Positions 10,788-21,014 are shown, counted from the first letter of the stretch. The stretch is DNA of 64,000 nucleotides from Methanosphaera sp. ISO3-F5 (GCF_034480035.2 NZ_CP118753.2:939187-1003186), one strand, 5' to 3'. Made by a program: numbers and translations. The notes: a model not told the origin generated them from the sequence alone.

Positions 10788-11060
10788 ATGAATCTAATAA
10801 AGGATTGTAACGGATTTTGGGGTTTGCTTGTTTTTGGTAACATTGAAAATTTAATTCTTGCTTCACAGGGAGCAATAGCAAGTGTAAACCTGGTAATATT
10901 ATTAGTTTTAAGTCTTATCTGTGTTGTTTTATGGTTATTGGCCGGAAAATTTGGAACACAAATAGCAATCAAGTATGCAGATGAAATTGAGATTATCGGC
11001 GGATTAGCAATAATAATATTAGGACTCCAGTCAATGCTCAGTGCAGTAGGAATATTATAA
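10788..11060 (+). CDS. Small three-helix membrane protein, second of a pair
   Basis: 90 residues, a paralogue of the gene seven bases upstream, with the same GNIENLILASQG segment and a matching third helix (GGLAIIILGLQSM). It has three transmembrane segments and almost nothing outside the membrane. The tight spacing implies one transcript. The pair looks like a split MntP/LysE-superfamily exporter or a membrane heterodimer. The substrate is unknown. Confidence 0.7.
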   Translation: MNLIKDCNGFWGLLVFGNIENLILASQGAIASVNLVILLVLSLICVVLWLLAGKFGTQIAIKYADEIEIIGGLAIIILGLQSMLSAVGIL

Positions 11061-11087
11061 GAATATTAATATTCCAAATATTTCAAA

Positions 11088-11109
11088 TAAAAAAAAATTT
11101 TTTTTTCTT
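11088..11109 (+). terminator. Likely U-rich terminator after the membrane pair
   Basis: An A run followed at once by a long T run lies 30 bases past the stop codon. Archaeal terminators are commonly plain T tracts, so this fits the end of the two-gene transcript. The rest of 11110-11340 is AT-rich with no gene seen. Confidence 0.4.
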
Positions 11110-11482
11110 CAAGAATGAATAAGGAGTTTTATGAACAAGTAGTATACTGTTCATAGCATTCATTATTTCAAATAACAACTATTTTTTTCATATAATTAAC
11201 TAATAATACTTACCCATTTTTTTCTTTAAAAGAATATTATGGATTAATTATAAAATATAAATACCATACTTATTATTAGATTAAATACCAAATATATAAC
11301 CATAACCATACATAACAGAATAAAATGAAAACATTATGGGGTGTAAAATGACAATGTTATAAGAGAACGAAACACAAATCGACACAAAAGAAAGATTCAA
11401 CGAAATATATAAAGTAGCAAAAAAAAACATAACCTGGGAAAACTATTCCTAACATCATCCAAACGAACAAAAAACGGAAAAT

Positions 11483-12973
11483 ATGATGGAAGAACTAGAC
11501 TCATCCGCACTAAGACTAACAATGGAAGAACTAGGACCAGCATTCATAAAACTAGGCCAAATACTATGCACACGACCAGACCTAGTAGGCGTCGAAATGG
11601 CAGAAGACCTGAAAAAACTAAGAGACAACACTCCAACCACACCATTCACCGAGATGAAAAAAGTAATAGAAACAACACTAGGAAAACCACTAGAAGAAAT
11701 CTACTCAGAATTCGATGAAACACCACTAGGATCAGCATCCATCGGCCAAGTATACAAAGCAACACTCAAAACAACAGGAGAAAAAGTAGCAGTAAAAGTC
11801 CAAAAACCAGGAGTATACGACATAGTAGCCGCTGACGTAAAAATAATGGAAGAAATAGCAATAACATCAGACAAATACATAACAAGCGTAAAAACATACA
11901 ACCTACCCGCAATAGTAAAAGAATTCGAAAGATCAATATTCAAAGAATTAGACTACATGGAAGAAGTTATGAACATGCAAAAAGTAACACATAACTTCGA
12001 AAACGAAGACTACATAAAAATACCAAAAGTATACACAGACTACTGCTCAGACAAAGTAATAACCATGGAACTCATCGACGGAATAGAAGTAACCGAACTC
12101 TTCGACAAACAAATCAAAGGAATAGACAACAAAACCATAGCAAACTATGGAGTACGATCCTACTTCAAACAAGTAATACTAGACGGATTCTTCCACGCAG
12201 ACCCACACCCAGGAAACATGTTCATCACAAAAGACGCAAAAGTATGCTACATAGACTTCGGAATGATGGGAATACTAAGCGACGATTTCCGAAGAGACCT
12301 CGCACGACTAATACTACTACTACTCGACGGAAACACAAACAACCTAATCAAACAACTAATACACATGAAAGTAATCACACCAGAACACGACACAGAAGAA
12401 CTAAGAATGGACATACAAGACCTCCTCGGACGGTACATGGGAGCAGAACTAAACCAGATGAATGGAATACTAGAAAAACTAATGAACACCATGATAAAAC
12501 ACAACGTAATACTCCCAAGAGAATTTGTGATGATAGGAAGAGGACTAGCACTCATAGAAGACACAGGAAGTAAACTAGACCCAGAATTCAACGCAGCCGA
12601 GGAAGTGCAGAACCTGGCATACATGATAGTAGCCCAGAGATTTGAGCCCAAAAACATAGCAGCAGGCAGCCTAAACTATGTAATGGATATAGAAAACCTT
12701 CTAAAAGACCTGCCAGACAGGATAAACAGCACACTAAACAAGGTAGAAAAAGGAGAAATAGAAGTAAACCTCAACCACACAGGCCTAGACACATTCAAAA
12801 ACCAAATATCAGTATCATTAATACTATCAGCACTAATAATAGGATCCTCACTAGCAATACTAGCAGACAAAGGACCAAAAATCTATGAAATATCAGCACT
12901 AGGATTCATTGGATTCGTAATAAGCGCAGTCCTAGGACTATACGTGGTAATGGGAATAATAAAGAAAACATAA
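11483..12973 (+). CDS. UbiB/ABC1/AarF-family atypical kinase
   Basis: A 496-residue protein of the ABC1/UbiB atypical kinase family. Visible motifs in order are the KxGQ motif in AFIKLGQ (about residue 18-24), the glycine/alanine loop GSASIGQVYKA, the nucleotide-binding lysine in VAVKVQKPG, the catalytic FHADPHPGN, and the metal-binding DFG in CYIDFGMMG. Two C-terminal transmembrane helices follow (about 445-495). In bacteria and mitochondria the family supports ubiquinone synthesis; the substrate in methanogens, which lack ubiquinone, is unknown. The same frame upstream (11348-11482) encodes an ERFNEIYKV segment that resembles the usual family N-terminus, but it contains two TAA codons. The gene may therefore start internally at one of the two ATGs at 11483/11486, or have a damaged 5' end. 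Confidence 0.8.
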   Translation: MMEELDSSALRLTMEELGPAFIKLGQILCTRPDLVGVEMAEDLKKLRDNTPTTPFTEMKKVIETTLGKPLEEIYSEFDETPLGSASIGQVYKATLKTTGEKVAVKVQKPGVYDIVAADVKIMEEIAITSDKYITSVKTYNLPAIVKEFERSIFKELDYMEEVMNMQKVTHNFENEDYIKIPKVYTDYCSDKVITMELIDGIEVTELFDKQIKGIDNKTIANYGVRSYFKQVILDGFFHADPHPGNMFITKDAKVCYIDFGMMGILSDDFRRDLARLILLLLDGNTNNLIKQLIHMKVITPEHDTEELRMDIQDLLGRYMGAELNQMNGILEKLMNTMIKHNVILPREFVMIGRGLALIEDTGSKLDPEFNAAEEVQNLAYMIVAQRFEPKNIAAGSLNYVMDIENLLKDLPDRINSTLNKVEKGEIEVNLNHTGLDTFKNQISVSLILSALIIGSSLAILADKGPKIYEISALGFIGFVISAVLGLYVVMGIIKKT

Positions 12974-13002
12974 AAAAAAGATATAGGGGGAACAAAAAAA
13001 AG

Positions 13003-13848
13003 ATGTTAGGCACCATAAAAAAAATCAGAACAGGACTACTCCTAGCAAACTTCTTGAAAGATGAAATAATAAACCAAACAGTAAAATTCATAACAGACGA
13101 ACCAAAACTAATGAAAATAATAAAAAACGATTCAAACACATTCATCATAAGAGAAATAGCAACTAAGCAGATAACAGACAATGAACTATTAAAAGAAATA
13201 ATATTTGACACATCAAAAACATCATACACAAAAAACGTATTTGACCTACGAGAAATCGCAGCAAAACAAGTAACAGACGAAGAAACACTAACAGAAATAG
13301 TAGACAAATACTATGACAAAACAATAAAAACAAAATATGGACTAAACGTAGTAAAAAGTGCGATAGAACAAATAAACGATGAAGACAAACTAATGACCAT
13401 CGTAGAAAGCAACTATGATGAAGAAATAAGAAAACTAGCACTAACAAGAATCAACAACAAATACGAAGAACCAGACCTAAGCGAACTAAGAACATTATGT
13501 GATGATGACATAAAAGTAAAACGAATGCATGCAATAGACAAAATAAACGACGAAGAAACACTCATTGACATAGCAATGAACGCAAACTACATGGATGTAC
13601 GAGAAAAAGCAGTTAACAAAATCAAAACAGACGACACAACAATAAACATACTAAAACACTTAATCACCCAGGAAAAAGAATACAACAAGATAATGAGCGA
13701 CTACATAACAACAAACCAGGAAAACGAGGAAAACAAACAAGAAATAATCAGAAAAGCAAACAACCTAGGAGTACAATACAAAAAAATAGGAAACACCAAA
13801 AAAGAAAAATTCTACAACCAACAAAGCAAACTACTAAAAAACAAATAA
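13003..13848 (+). CDS. HEAT-like repeat protein
   Basis: A 281-residue soluble protein made of repeated helical pairs of about 25-30 residues with the pattern (A/K)xxKINDEETLxDIAxNxxxxxVREKA. This is typical of HEAT-like or variant leucine-rich scaffold repeats. No enzymatic motif is seen. It starts 30 bases after the kinase gene behind an AGGGGG site and probably shares its transcript. It may be a binding scaffold; the partner is unknown. The C-terminal 60 residues are Lys/Gln-rich and helical. Confidence 0.75.
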   Translation: MLGTIKKIRTGLLLANFLKDEIINQTVKFITDEPKLMKIIKNDSNTFIIREIATKQITDNELLKEIIFDTSKTSYTKNVFDLREIAAKQVTDEETLTEIVDKYYDKTIKTKYGLNVVKSAIEQINDEDKLMTIVESNYDEEIRKLALTRINNKYEEPDLSELRTLCDDDIKVKRMHAIDKINDEETLIDIAMNANYMDVREKAVNKIKTDDTTINILKHLITQEKEYNKIMSDYITTNQENEENKQEIIRKANNLGVQYKKIGNTKKEKFYNQQSKLLKNK

Positions 13849-14048
13849 CCTCCTCTTTTATACATTACCTCCTTTTTTTATTATTGTATTGGCATAAAGA
13901 ATCATATTTAGCAACGAAACAATATATATGTATTGTTATTCTTCCAAATACTATGTTATTCATATTTATAGTATTCATTTATTTATATAATTGCCATGTA
14001 AACATATTATATATAGTATATAAAATTCATGTGATATTAGGTGTAAAT

Positions 14049-14180
14049 ATGGAAACTAAATTAATGGGAGTAGGCAATTACACACCAACGCTTAAAATGA
14101 TAGAGGAAAAAAATCAGATACATTTGTTTCAGTTGTTAGTGTTGTTTTCATGCTTTGTGATTGAAAAAGATGAATTGTGA
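14049..14180 (+). CDS. Small unclassified ORF, possibly a fragment
   Basis: This 43-codon frame starts METKLMGVGNYTPTLKMIEE and ends after a short hydrophobic stretch. A GGTG lies just ahead of the ATG. I do not recognise it. It could be a short hydrophobic peptide gene or the 5' remnant of a lost gene. The longer frame beginning at 13884 has no good start signal. A 7-bp inverted repeat (AGAGGAT/ATCCTCT, about 14201-14237) just downstream could end transcription. Confidence 0.25.
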   Translation: METKLMGVGNYTPTLKMIEEKNQIHLFQLLVLFSCFVIEKDEL

Positions 14181-14292
14181 TTTAAGTAATAGAAAAAAGA
14201 GCATATGATGAAGAGGATTAGGGTATAATTTTTTAACTTTTCATCCTCTAATTATTGTTTTTATATTATTGGATTTTTTTTGTCTCTATATA

Positions 14293-17200
14293 TTATATCT
14301 TTAGTACAGTTGTTACTTTTCCTGTCTTGTACGCACTATTTTCTCCACTTATTATCAGTAACTCGTAGAGTCCTGGTCTGAGTGTTGTTGTGAATGACAG
14401 GTTTATTTTCCCGTTTTTACTCTTTACATTGTTTAGCAATGTTTTACCCTTTACTTTGAATGCTAGTTTAGTATTGGTTACGAGTAGTTTGCCTGTTTCA
14501 TCCGTGATTGTTGCCTTAACTGTGGTTTTTTTGTTCTTGGTGGTTACACTGTCTGGTGTGATGAGTACTGCTTTTTTCTCTAGTTTTATGCTGCCATTGG
14601 TTTCGGTTCGTTGGTAGTATTTTCCTCCGAATACTGCTGTTAGTGTGTATGTTTTTGCACTGTATGTTGCTGGTATGGTATATTCTAGTACTGCTTCTCC
14701 GTCTTTTACCTTTGCGTATAGTGTGTTTCCTTTCTTGTCTTTTAGTGTTTTGCCGTTTATTTTGAACACTACTTTGTCATTGTTTACACGGTCACCATTG
14801 GCGTCTAGTACTTTTGCTCTTAGTGTTATTGTTTGTCCTGCCTTGGCTGTGATTGTTTTCTTGTCTAGTGTTATCTTGGCTTTTCCTTTGCTGATGTTTA
14901 GTATTCCTGTTGCATTGCTTCGGCAGGTCTGGTACTTCTCGGTTCCACTGTATACTGCTTCGATATAAGTGGTGTTTTTTATCCATACGCTTTGTACTTT
15001 ATAATTTATGCTTGCTATTCCATCTTTTACTTGTGCATAGATGATGTTACTGTTTTCGTCTTTTAGTGTTATTCCATTGATTTTGAAGATTGCTTTTCCA
15101 CTGTTTACTTTTTCTTTATTTTCATCTTGTATGTTGGCTGTTAATTTGGTTATGCTTCCTATGCTGGATTTTATTGGATTTATTGTAATTGTCGTGTTTA
15201 ATGGTGGTTGTGTTAGTTCTTTTATAATGTCATTTAATTTTTCTATTGTTTGATTTTGTTGCTCGATTATGTTCTGGTAGTCTGGTAATATGTTTATTTT
15301 TTGTGTTAGTGTGGTGTTTGTGTAGTCATCATTTTCTGTTTTATGGGCTGTGATAGTTGTTAATCCTTTTTGTGCCGGTATTCCTGTTAGGCTTATTTTT
15401 CCTTCATTGTCCGTGGTTTTTGTTATGCTACTTCCATTTGGTAGTGTGATATTGATTTGTTCTTGTTTTATTGGTTTGCTGTTTTCGTCTGTGACTGTTA
15501 TTGTTGCTGTTAAGTTGTTTTCTATTGGATTTATTATGTCGATTTTTATATTGGTTTGATGTTTTACTTTAATTGTGACTTGGTAGTTGGATTGCATGTG
15601 TGTCTGATTTCCTGTGTATGCTGCTATAATGTTATGTTCACCATATGCATAGTAAGGTCTTATTATTGTTTCATTGTTATTTATATGTCCAATTATTGTC
15701 TGACCAGTTTCATCAGTAATTGTTATTGTTCCATTGCTTATATAATTATTTTCTTCATCTTGGACTGTTACTTTTACTATTGTGTTGGCAGCTGTGTTGT
15801 TTATGATTGTTATCTTGGTTTGTGTCTTAATTAATTTTTCATAATTTAATATGTATATGTTATCAGAGTAAGTGTCATTGCTTCCTTTAACTATGAGTTT
15901 TATTCTATGATTTCCAGCTGGTGCTGTGAAGTCCTCTATTTTTCTATCAGTTAAATTAAGGATTTCTCCTTCTCTATCATCAATGTATATTTGTACTGGT
16001 GATGTTTTTGGTATAACTGTTGGATTCTCATTTAATATTACATTACGTGTTTCGTTTAATATGAATTCAGCCGGTGTTGAATTTATGAACGTGTTACCTG
16101 TTAGGTTCATACTAGAATTGAATGTGTTGAGTATTGCTCCTCCAATGGAGGCAGTGTTATTGATTATAGTGTTACTTGTTATGCTCATACTAGAATTGTA
16201 TGTGTTGTATATTGCTCCTGCATATACTGTTGCAGTGTTGTTGTTTATTATGTTACTTGTTATGGTCATACTAGCAATGTACTCATTGTGTATTGCTCCA
16301 GCGTATATTGTTGCAGTGTTGTTGTTTATTGTGTTGCCTGTTATGATTATATTAGATTGGTAGTTGCATATTGCTCCTCCACGATCACTTGCGACATTAT
16401 TGTTTAGTGTGTTGTCTGTTATAGTCATATCAGAATGGTTGAAGTTGATTACTGCTCCCCCATTTTTTCCTGCGTTGTTTTGTATAGTGTTTCTTGTTAG
16501 GATCATATTAGATTCGAGGTTGCATATTGCGCCTCCACTGCTTGTTGCGTTGTTGTAGTTTATTGTGTTTCCTATTAGAATCATATTAGCATTATGGATG
16601 TTATATATAGCTCCTGCTCTGGTTGCAGTGTTGTTGTTTATTGTGTTGCCTGTTATGTTCATAGTAGAACCATTACTGTTAAAAATTGCTCCTCCACCAA
16701 CAAATGTGTCTGTTCCATTCGCATGATTGTTGTGTATTGTGTTTCCTGTTAGGGTCATACTAGCATGATTTGTGTTGAATAATGCTCCCCCACTTTGTTT
16801 TACATTATTATTGTTTAATATACTATCTTGTATGGTTAGTGTCCCCTGGTTAGATATTGCGCCCCCATTCGTTGCTGTACAATTTGTGATTGTAATATTT
16901 TTTATTGTTGCTGTGGTTTCACTTGGAATATTTAGGAATTGATATTGTCCATTCCCGTTTATTGTGTGATTGTTTCCATCTATAGTCAAGGTTTTTATTC
17001 CATTATTAACAGTTGTACTGGCAGTAAGTGTTATGTTAGATGTGATGCTAATTGTTAAGGCATCATATGTGCTGTTTGTCAGATAACTATTTAATGTATC
17101 ATAATCATCTATGTCTACTGTTACTGGTGCTGTTTTCGTGTTTGTTGTCCTGTTTTTCTTTATTTTTTCTTTTATCGTTTTTAAATTATTTTCTTTTCCT

Positions 17201-17367
17201 GTTTGTATTTCTTTTACTTCAGTACCTGTTGCTACTTTTTCTACTTGTGTTGTTGTTTTTTCTAGCACGTCATCATCTGTTGTTGTATTATCACTAGCAT
17301 TCACAACACTTATACTTAGAAGCAATAGCATGCTTAGTACTAAGAAGTATTTGAATTTTTTCATCAT
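14293..17367 (-). CDS. Adhesin-like protein, 1024 residues
   Basis: A secreted protein with an N-terminal signal peptide (KYFLVLSMLLLLSISVVNAS). A Thr-rich linker leads to a beta-helix region of about 15 repeats (residues 120-440, pattern NTINNNTAxxxGGAIxN). Ig-like domains and a short coiled coil (IIEQQNQTIEKLNDIIKEL, about 705-725) follow. Three more Ig-like domains (KAIFKINGITLKDENSN, KVVFKINGKTLKDKKGN) complete the protein. The architecture matches the 2242-residue protein in the same window but is half as long and lies in the opposite direction. It is probably anchored in or bound to the pseudomurein wall. The upstream region (17368-17700) contains AT-rich promoter-like sequence. Annotation as surface adhesin follows the family, not a demonstrated activity. 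Confidence 0.9.
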   Translation of the reverse strand: MMKKFKYFLVLSMLLLLSISVVNASDNTTTDDDVLEKTTTQVEKVATGTEVKEIQTGKENNLKTIKEKIKKNRTTNTKTAPVTVDIDDYDTLNSYLTNSTYDALTISITSNITLTASTTVNNGIKTLTIDGNNHTINGNGQYQFLNIPSETTATIKNITITNCTATNGGAISNQGTLTIQDSILNNNNVKQSGGALFNTNHASMTLTGNTIHNNHANGTDTFVGGGAIFNSNGSTMNITGNTINNNTATRAGAIYNIHNANMILIGNTINYNNATSSGGAICNLESNMILTRNTIQNNAGKNGGAVINFNHSDMTITDNTLNNNVASDRGGAICNYQSNIIITGNTINNNTATIYAGAIHNEYIASMTITSNIINNNTATVYAGAIYNTYNSSMSITSNTIINNTASIGGAILNTFNSSMNLTGNTFINSTPAEFILNETRNVILNENPTVIPKTSPVQIYIDDREGEILNLTDRKIEDFTAPAGNHRIKLIVKGSNDTYSDNIYILNYEKLIKTQTKITIINNTAANTIVKVTVQDEENNYISNGTITITDETGQTIIGHINNNETIIRPYYAYGEHNIIAAYTGNQTHMQSNYQVTIKVKHQTNIKIDIINPIENNLTATITVTDENSKPIKQEQINITLPNGSSITKTTDNEGKISLTGIPAQKGLTTITAHKTENDDYTNTTLTQKINILPDYQNIIEQQNQTIEKLNDIIKELTQPPLNTTITINPIKSSIGSITKLTANIQDENKEKVNSGKAIFKINGITLKDENSNIIYAQVKDGIASINYKVQSVWIKNTTYIEAVYSGTEKYQTCRSNATGILNISKGKAKITLDKKTITAKAGQTITLRAKVLDANGDRVNNDKVVFKINGKTLKDKKGNTLYAKVKDGEAVLEYTIPATYSAKTYTLTAVFGGKYYQRTETNGSIKLEKKAVLITPDSVTTKNKKTTVKATITDETGKLLVTNTKLAFKVKGKTLLNNVKSKNGKINLSFTTTLRPGLYELLIISGENSAYKTGKVTTVLKI

Positions 17368-17410
17368 AGTTATCCAGTCATTTATTTTTAATATTTTACA
17401 TCATTATTAG

Positions 17411-17965
17411 CAAAGTTCATAATTTTTGATTTAATACTATAATCTTTTATTTAGTTTAATGAACTCATTACTTTGTATTATATATAAACATTTTATTTTA
17501 TTTATATCTACTGTCATAAATAGTCATTTGAAACGTTTTAATCTGGTTTGAAGTTTAGTCTTTTAATGGATGTTGATTATTATTAACTTATTATTTTTTT
17601 CTTATGATAAAAGAGAGAATATATCCTTTGTACCCGAAAAACCTTAATACAAATCATTACAATGACTATTCAAACCCTGTTTGAAATTTATTTATTATTA
17701 GTATGAAAAAATATTAACATTCCCCTTATAATTATTGGATATGAAATTCACTAAGAGAATGGATTAAAAAATAGTATAGAGAGGAACTGTTTTTTTCTTA
17801 TTTTAGATTTTAATTATGTGAGTCTAGATTTATAGTTCTTCAAAAAAGTATTCGTATCCTTTGTTTTTGTAGTATATCATTGATTTATGATATCATTATA
17901 AATTTACAATAATTTTGGTGAAAAAATCAAAAAAAAGAGGGGAAGATGGACTGAATAAAAAATTT
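17411..17965. other. Intergenic region, no intact gene
   Basis: 555 bases between two minus-strand adhesin-like genes. On the minus strand near 17837-17890 a short frame reads MIYYKNKGYEYFFEEL before a stop, which looks like the tail of a lost gene. Otherwise the region is AT-rich with several T runs suitable as promoters or terminators. Confidence 0.4.
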
Positions 17966-19328
17966 TTATCCAATAATAATATTTTCCGTGTAAGTGTTTG
18001 TCTGATTTTCATTATCTGTGAAAACTACTTTAATTTCATGAACTCCTAAGTATTTATCCAATAATTCAAGAATTAGCATTGCACTATCTTCTGATGTAGT
18101 TCCATTGAATACAAGTACTCCATCAATATACACTAGTAAATGACCGTTTGTAAAGTTTAAGTTAAATATTTTATTCAATGCATTTAATGTTAATTTATTT
18201 CCTGTAAATACTACTGTGTTATCACTTGCAAGTTTAATTGTATAAATGTTTTGTCCTATTTTATTGTTTTCTATGCTTTTATGTAATCTTACATTTTCTG
18301 ATGTCTTATGTGATCTTTGAGGTGTTGTTTTATTTGATGAATTATCTGATTTTGAATCATCAGGTTCTATAGTACAATTATAGGTAAATGCATCACAATT
18401 AAATGTATCATTTGTATTATTTATTAAAACACAATTATATAATGATGGTTCTGTATTATTGGCATATATAGCACCACCGCTTTCAGCATTATTTGTTAAA
18501 AAACGGGTATTATTCACCAATAAAGTATCATTAGTAAAGATAGCACCACCAAATTTTGCATGGTTATCAATAAAGGAAGCTTTTTCTATTGTTGCGTTAT
18601 GGACATATAATCCTCCACCGTATACTGCGGAATTGTTTATGAATTTGCCGTTGAATTTTACGTTTACCATGTTGTTTAAGAAGTTTATTCCTCCTCCATA
18701 TTCGGCTTTGTTGTTGATGAAGTTGGAATTAAATACTATGTTGTATGGTGTTTCTCTGTAGTTTACTGCTCCACCATAGTTATTTGCGGTATTGTTTATG
18801 AAGTCGCATTCGAATGAGTTATTGGTTGATGTGTCTCTGAATATGAGTGCTCCACCGTTACCGTTTGGTGCTGTGTTGTTTATGAATTTTCCTTTGATTT
18901 TGTTGTTGTTTGCTAGGTCGAAGAAGATTATTGCTCCTCCGTGTGCTTTTGCTGTATTGTATCTTAAGTCGCTGTTGAATGTGTTGTTGTGTGTTTGGTT
19001 GAAGAAGAATATTCCTCCACCGTTTACTCCTTCATTGTATTTAAAAATACTTTCGAATATGTTGTTTGTTGTGAGGTCGTGGAATAGTAATGCTCCTCCG
19101 CTTACTTCTTGTGCTTTGTTTTGGATGAATTCTGATTTGAATGTGTTGTTTTTTACGCGATTTCTGAAGTACATGGCTCCTCCGTCACGTTCTGCAATGT
19201 TTTCTTTAAAGGTTCCGAGAATACGTGTATTTTCTACTGGGCCTTCAAAGTATATTGCACCGCCCCGTATAGCAGAGTTATTTACGAAGACTGAGTCAAT
19301 TAAACTATCAACAGTGGATGATTCGATG
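17966..19328 (-). CDS. Adhesin-like protein, exon 2 (downstream of group II intron)
   Basis: The C-terminal part of an adhesin-like protein. The reading frame is open through the intron junction: read on the minus strand from 19328 it gives IESSTVDSLIDSVFVNNSA and then about nine beta-helix repeats (NNTAxxxGGAIxF). After a Ser/Asn-rich linker comes a final Ig-like domain (VVFTGNKLTLNAL, HEIKVVFTDNENQ). Joined to exon 1 after removal of 19329-21647 the protein would have about 688 residues. The junction codon TA/C and the frame are consistent. The ATG at 19174 is internal and is not a natural start. Confidence 0.75.
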
Positions 19329-19369
19329 GTCGGATAAGTCAGAAAGATTACTCTTTCCTTCTCTCCTAA

Positions 19370-19403
19370 GAACCGTACGTGTCCCTTTCAAGACATACGG
19401 CTC
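19370..19403 (-). ncRNA. Group II intron domain V catalytic hairpin
   Basis: A 34-base hairpin read on the minus strand. It starts GAGCCGTATGTC, has a GAAA tetraloop, and ends GACACGTACGGTTC. This is the canonical length and shape of domain V, with the catalytic AGC-like triad region at its base. Domain VI follows directly (19369-19329). Its intactness argues for a splicing-competent intron. Confidence 0.9.
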
Positions 19404-19469
19404 AAGCATAATTTTTATCTCGAATATCAACTTTAGAATATTTCATTCCTTTATATTACTTTTCTTATT

Positions 19470-21014
19470 TTAATGTCTTTTAGAGTATAGACATTCGAAT
19501 GGACTCATTTTCCATCTGTTATAGATGTAATCTGAGTATTCTTTATTATATGGGCTACAATCATGTTTGATTTGTTTACCATATCTTATGTGTATGTTTT
19601 TCATCTTGATAATTTGTAATTTCGGGTCTTCGGGGTCAGTAAGTATATAACTATACCCGTAGTGTGGGTCTATGTCCTTCTGAAGGTACTTATTTCTAAT
19701 CCAAGACCATGACTTCATCGGATGTTGTCTAACTAAATATTGTTTAGTTAAATTCCAAACGTATTCGTCAATTTGACCAAATGTCTTTTTGGCTACTGAT
19801 TGTCTCCAATAGTAGGCTGTTCCCAAGATAATTTGATTGACTTTTTCGATGAGTTTTGAAATACTTTTACCTCGATTATTTACAAACACATCTCGTATTT
19901 TAGCTTTACACTCGGATATACTTTTCTTTGATGGTTTAATAAGAACTTTTTCATGGTTTTGTGTGTGATAGTTTCTTATATTGAATCCGAGAAAATCGAA
20001 TCCATCATCAATGTGTGTTATCCGTGTTTTATCCTCTGCAAGAGTTAAACCCCTTTCTGACAAGTAAGGTTCTAGTAAACCATAAATATTTTCTGCATCT
20101 TCCTTTGTTTTACAAATTACTACAAAATCATCTGCATATCTAATCATAATATACTTGGATGTGTTATGATAATTTATGTTTCCTATCTTGTCAGTATGTT
20201 GTTTATATTCTATATTTAGGGCATCTTCCATACCATGTAGGGCTACATTTGCCAATACTGGGGAAATAATTCCTCCTTGTGGTGTTCCCGTACTGGTTAT
20301 GTTGATACAGCCGTTATATAGATATCCTGCTTCTAACCATGATTTGATAACTTCTTTAGCAGGGAAATTTCCCAGCTGTTTTATTATAAAGTCGTGGTTG
20401 AGTGTGTCAAAGCATGATTTAAAGTCACCTTCAAAGATCCATTTTCTAATATGACCCTTAGTTGATGTGTGTATTTTAGCTATTGCATGTTCAACACCTC
20501 TTAAGGGTCTGAATCCATATGAACATGGTTCAAACCAAGCTTCAACACGAGGTTCTAAAGCTAATTTAACAACCATCTGATAAATCCTATCAATAATTGT
20601 AGGAATACCTAATGGTCGCTTCTTACCATTTTTCTTATCAATATAAACTCTCCTAACCGGAGAAGCCTTGTGTAAGAAAACGCTACGCTCTTTAAGTTTG
20701 TAATACAAAGCCATACGCTCAGCATCTGATAGTATAATCATACCATCTATGCCAGGAGTACGCTTACCACCATTAATTTGTGTAACCCTCCTGATACTAT
20801 ACAAGAGAGTTGAATCCTTGTTTAAAAGAATTCGTTGCAAATTTCTGGCTTTATTATATTCTTTGTTGATTTCGGCACTAAATATCCGTTGTTGCAAATC
20901 AAATATGCTTCTTTCAATTTTATGCCATGGGATTTCTTTCCATTCACATTCTAATTTAGAAGCATATAAACTCACGGACTGGCTAATATCATTGATATTA
21001 TCAGTTTTACTCAT
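19470..21014 (-). CDS. ltrA: Group II intron reverse transcriptase/maturase
   Basis: About 514 residues. It has an RT N-terminal region (RTPGIDGM), fingers/palm motifs including RPLGIPTIIDRIYQ, FEGDFKSCFD, GTPQGGIISPVLAN, and the catalytic YADD in IRYADDFVVI (about residue 295). A maturase/thumb X domain (about 370-460) follows. The end (SPYNKEYSDYIYNRW) resembles the start of the usual GIIM/endonuclease region. The zinc-binding HNH motif is absent, so it may retrohome without second-strand cleavage. It promotes splicing and copies the intron into DNA. The start is placed at the ATG at 21014; a TTG at 21029 is the other option. Confidence 0.92.
   Translation of the reverse strand: MSKTDNINDISQSVSLYASKLECEWKEIPWHKIERSIFDLQQRIFSAEINKEYNKARNLQRILLNKDSTLLYSIRRVTQINGGKRTPGIDGMIILSDAERMALYYKLKERSVFLHKASPVRRVYIDKKNGKKRPLGIPTIIDRIYQMVVKLALEPRVEAWFEPCSYGFRPLRGVEHAIAKIHTSTKGHIRKWIFEGDFKSCFDTLNHDFIIKQLGNFPAKEVIKSWLEAGYLYNGCINITSTGTPQGGIISPVLANVALHGMEDALNIEYKQHTDKIGNINYHNTSKYIMIRYADDFVVICKTKEDAENIYGLLEPYLSERGLTLAEDKTRITHIDDGFDFLGFNIRNYHTQNHEKVLIKPSKKSISECKAKIRDVFVNNRGKSISKLIEKVNQIILGTAYYWRQSVAKKTFGQIDEYVWNLTKQYLVRQHPMKSWSWIRNKYLQKDIDPHYGYSYILTDPEDPKLQIIKMKNIHIRYGKQIKHDCSPYNKEYSDYIYNRWKMSPFECLYSKRH

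Noticed and set aside
12244..12573. 109-codon plus-strand frame inside the kinase gene
   Set aside because: The product is almost only Arg, Thr, Asn and His, a shifted reading of the real gene.
15926..16558. Plus-strand frames across the 1024-residue adhesin gene
   Set aside because: Shadows of the beta-helix repeats on the minus strand; composition is all Leu, Val, Ile and Pro.
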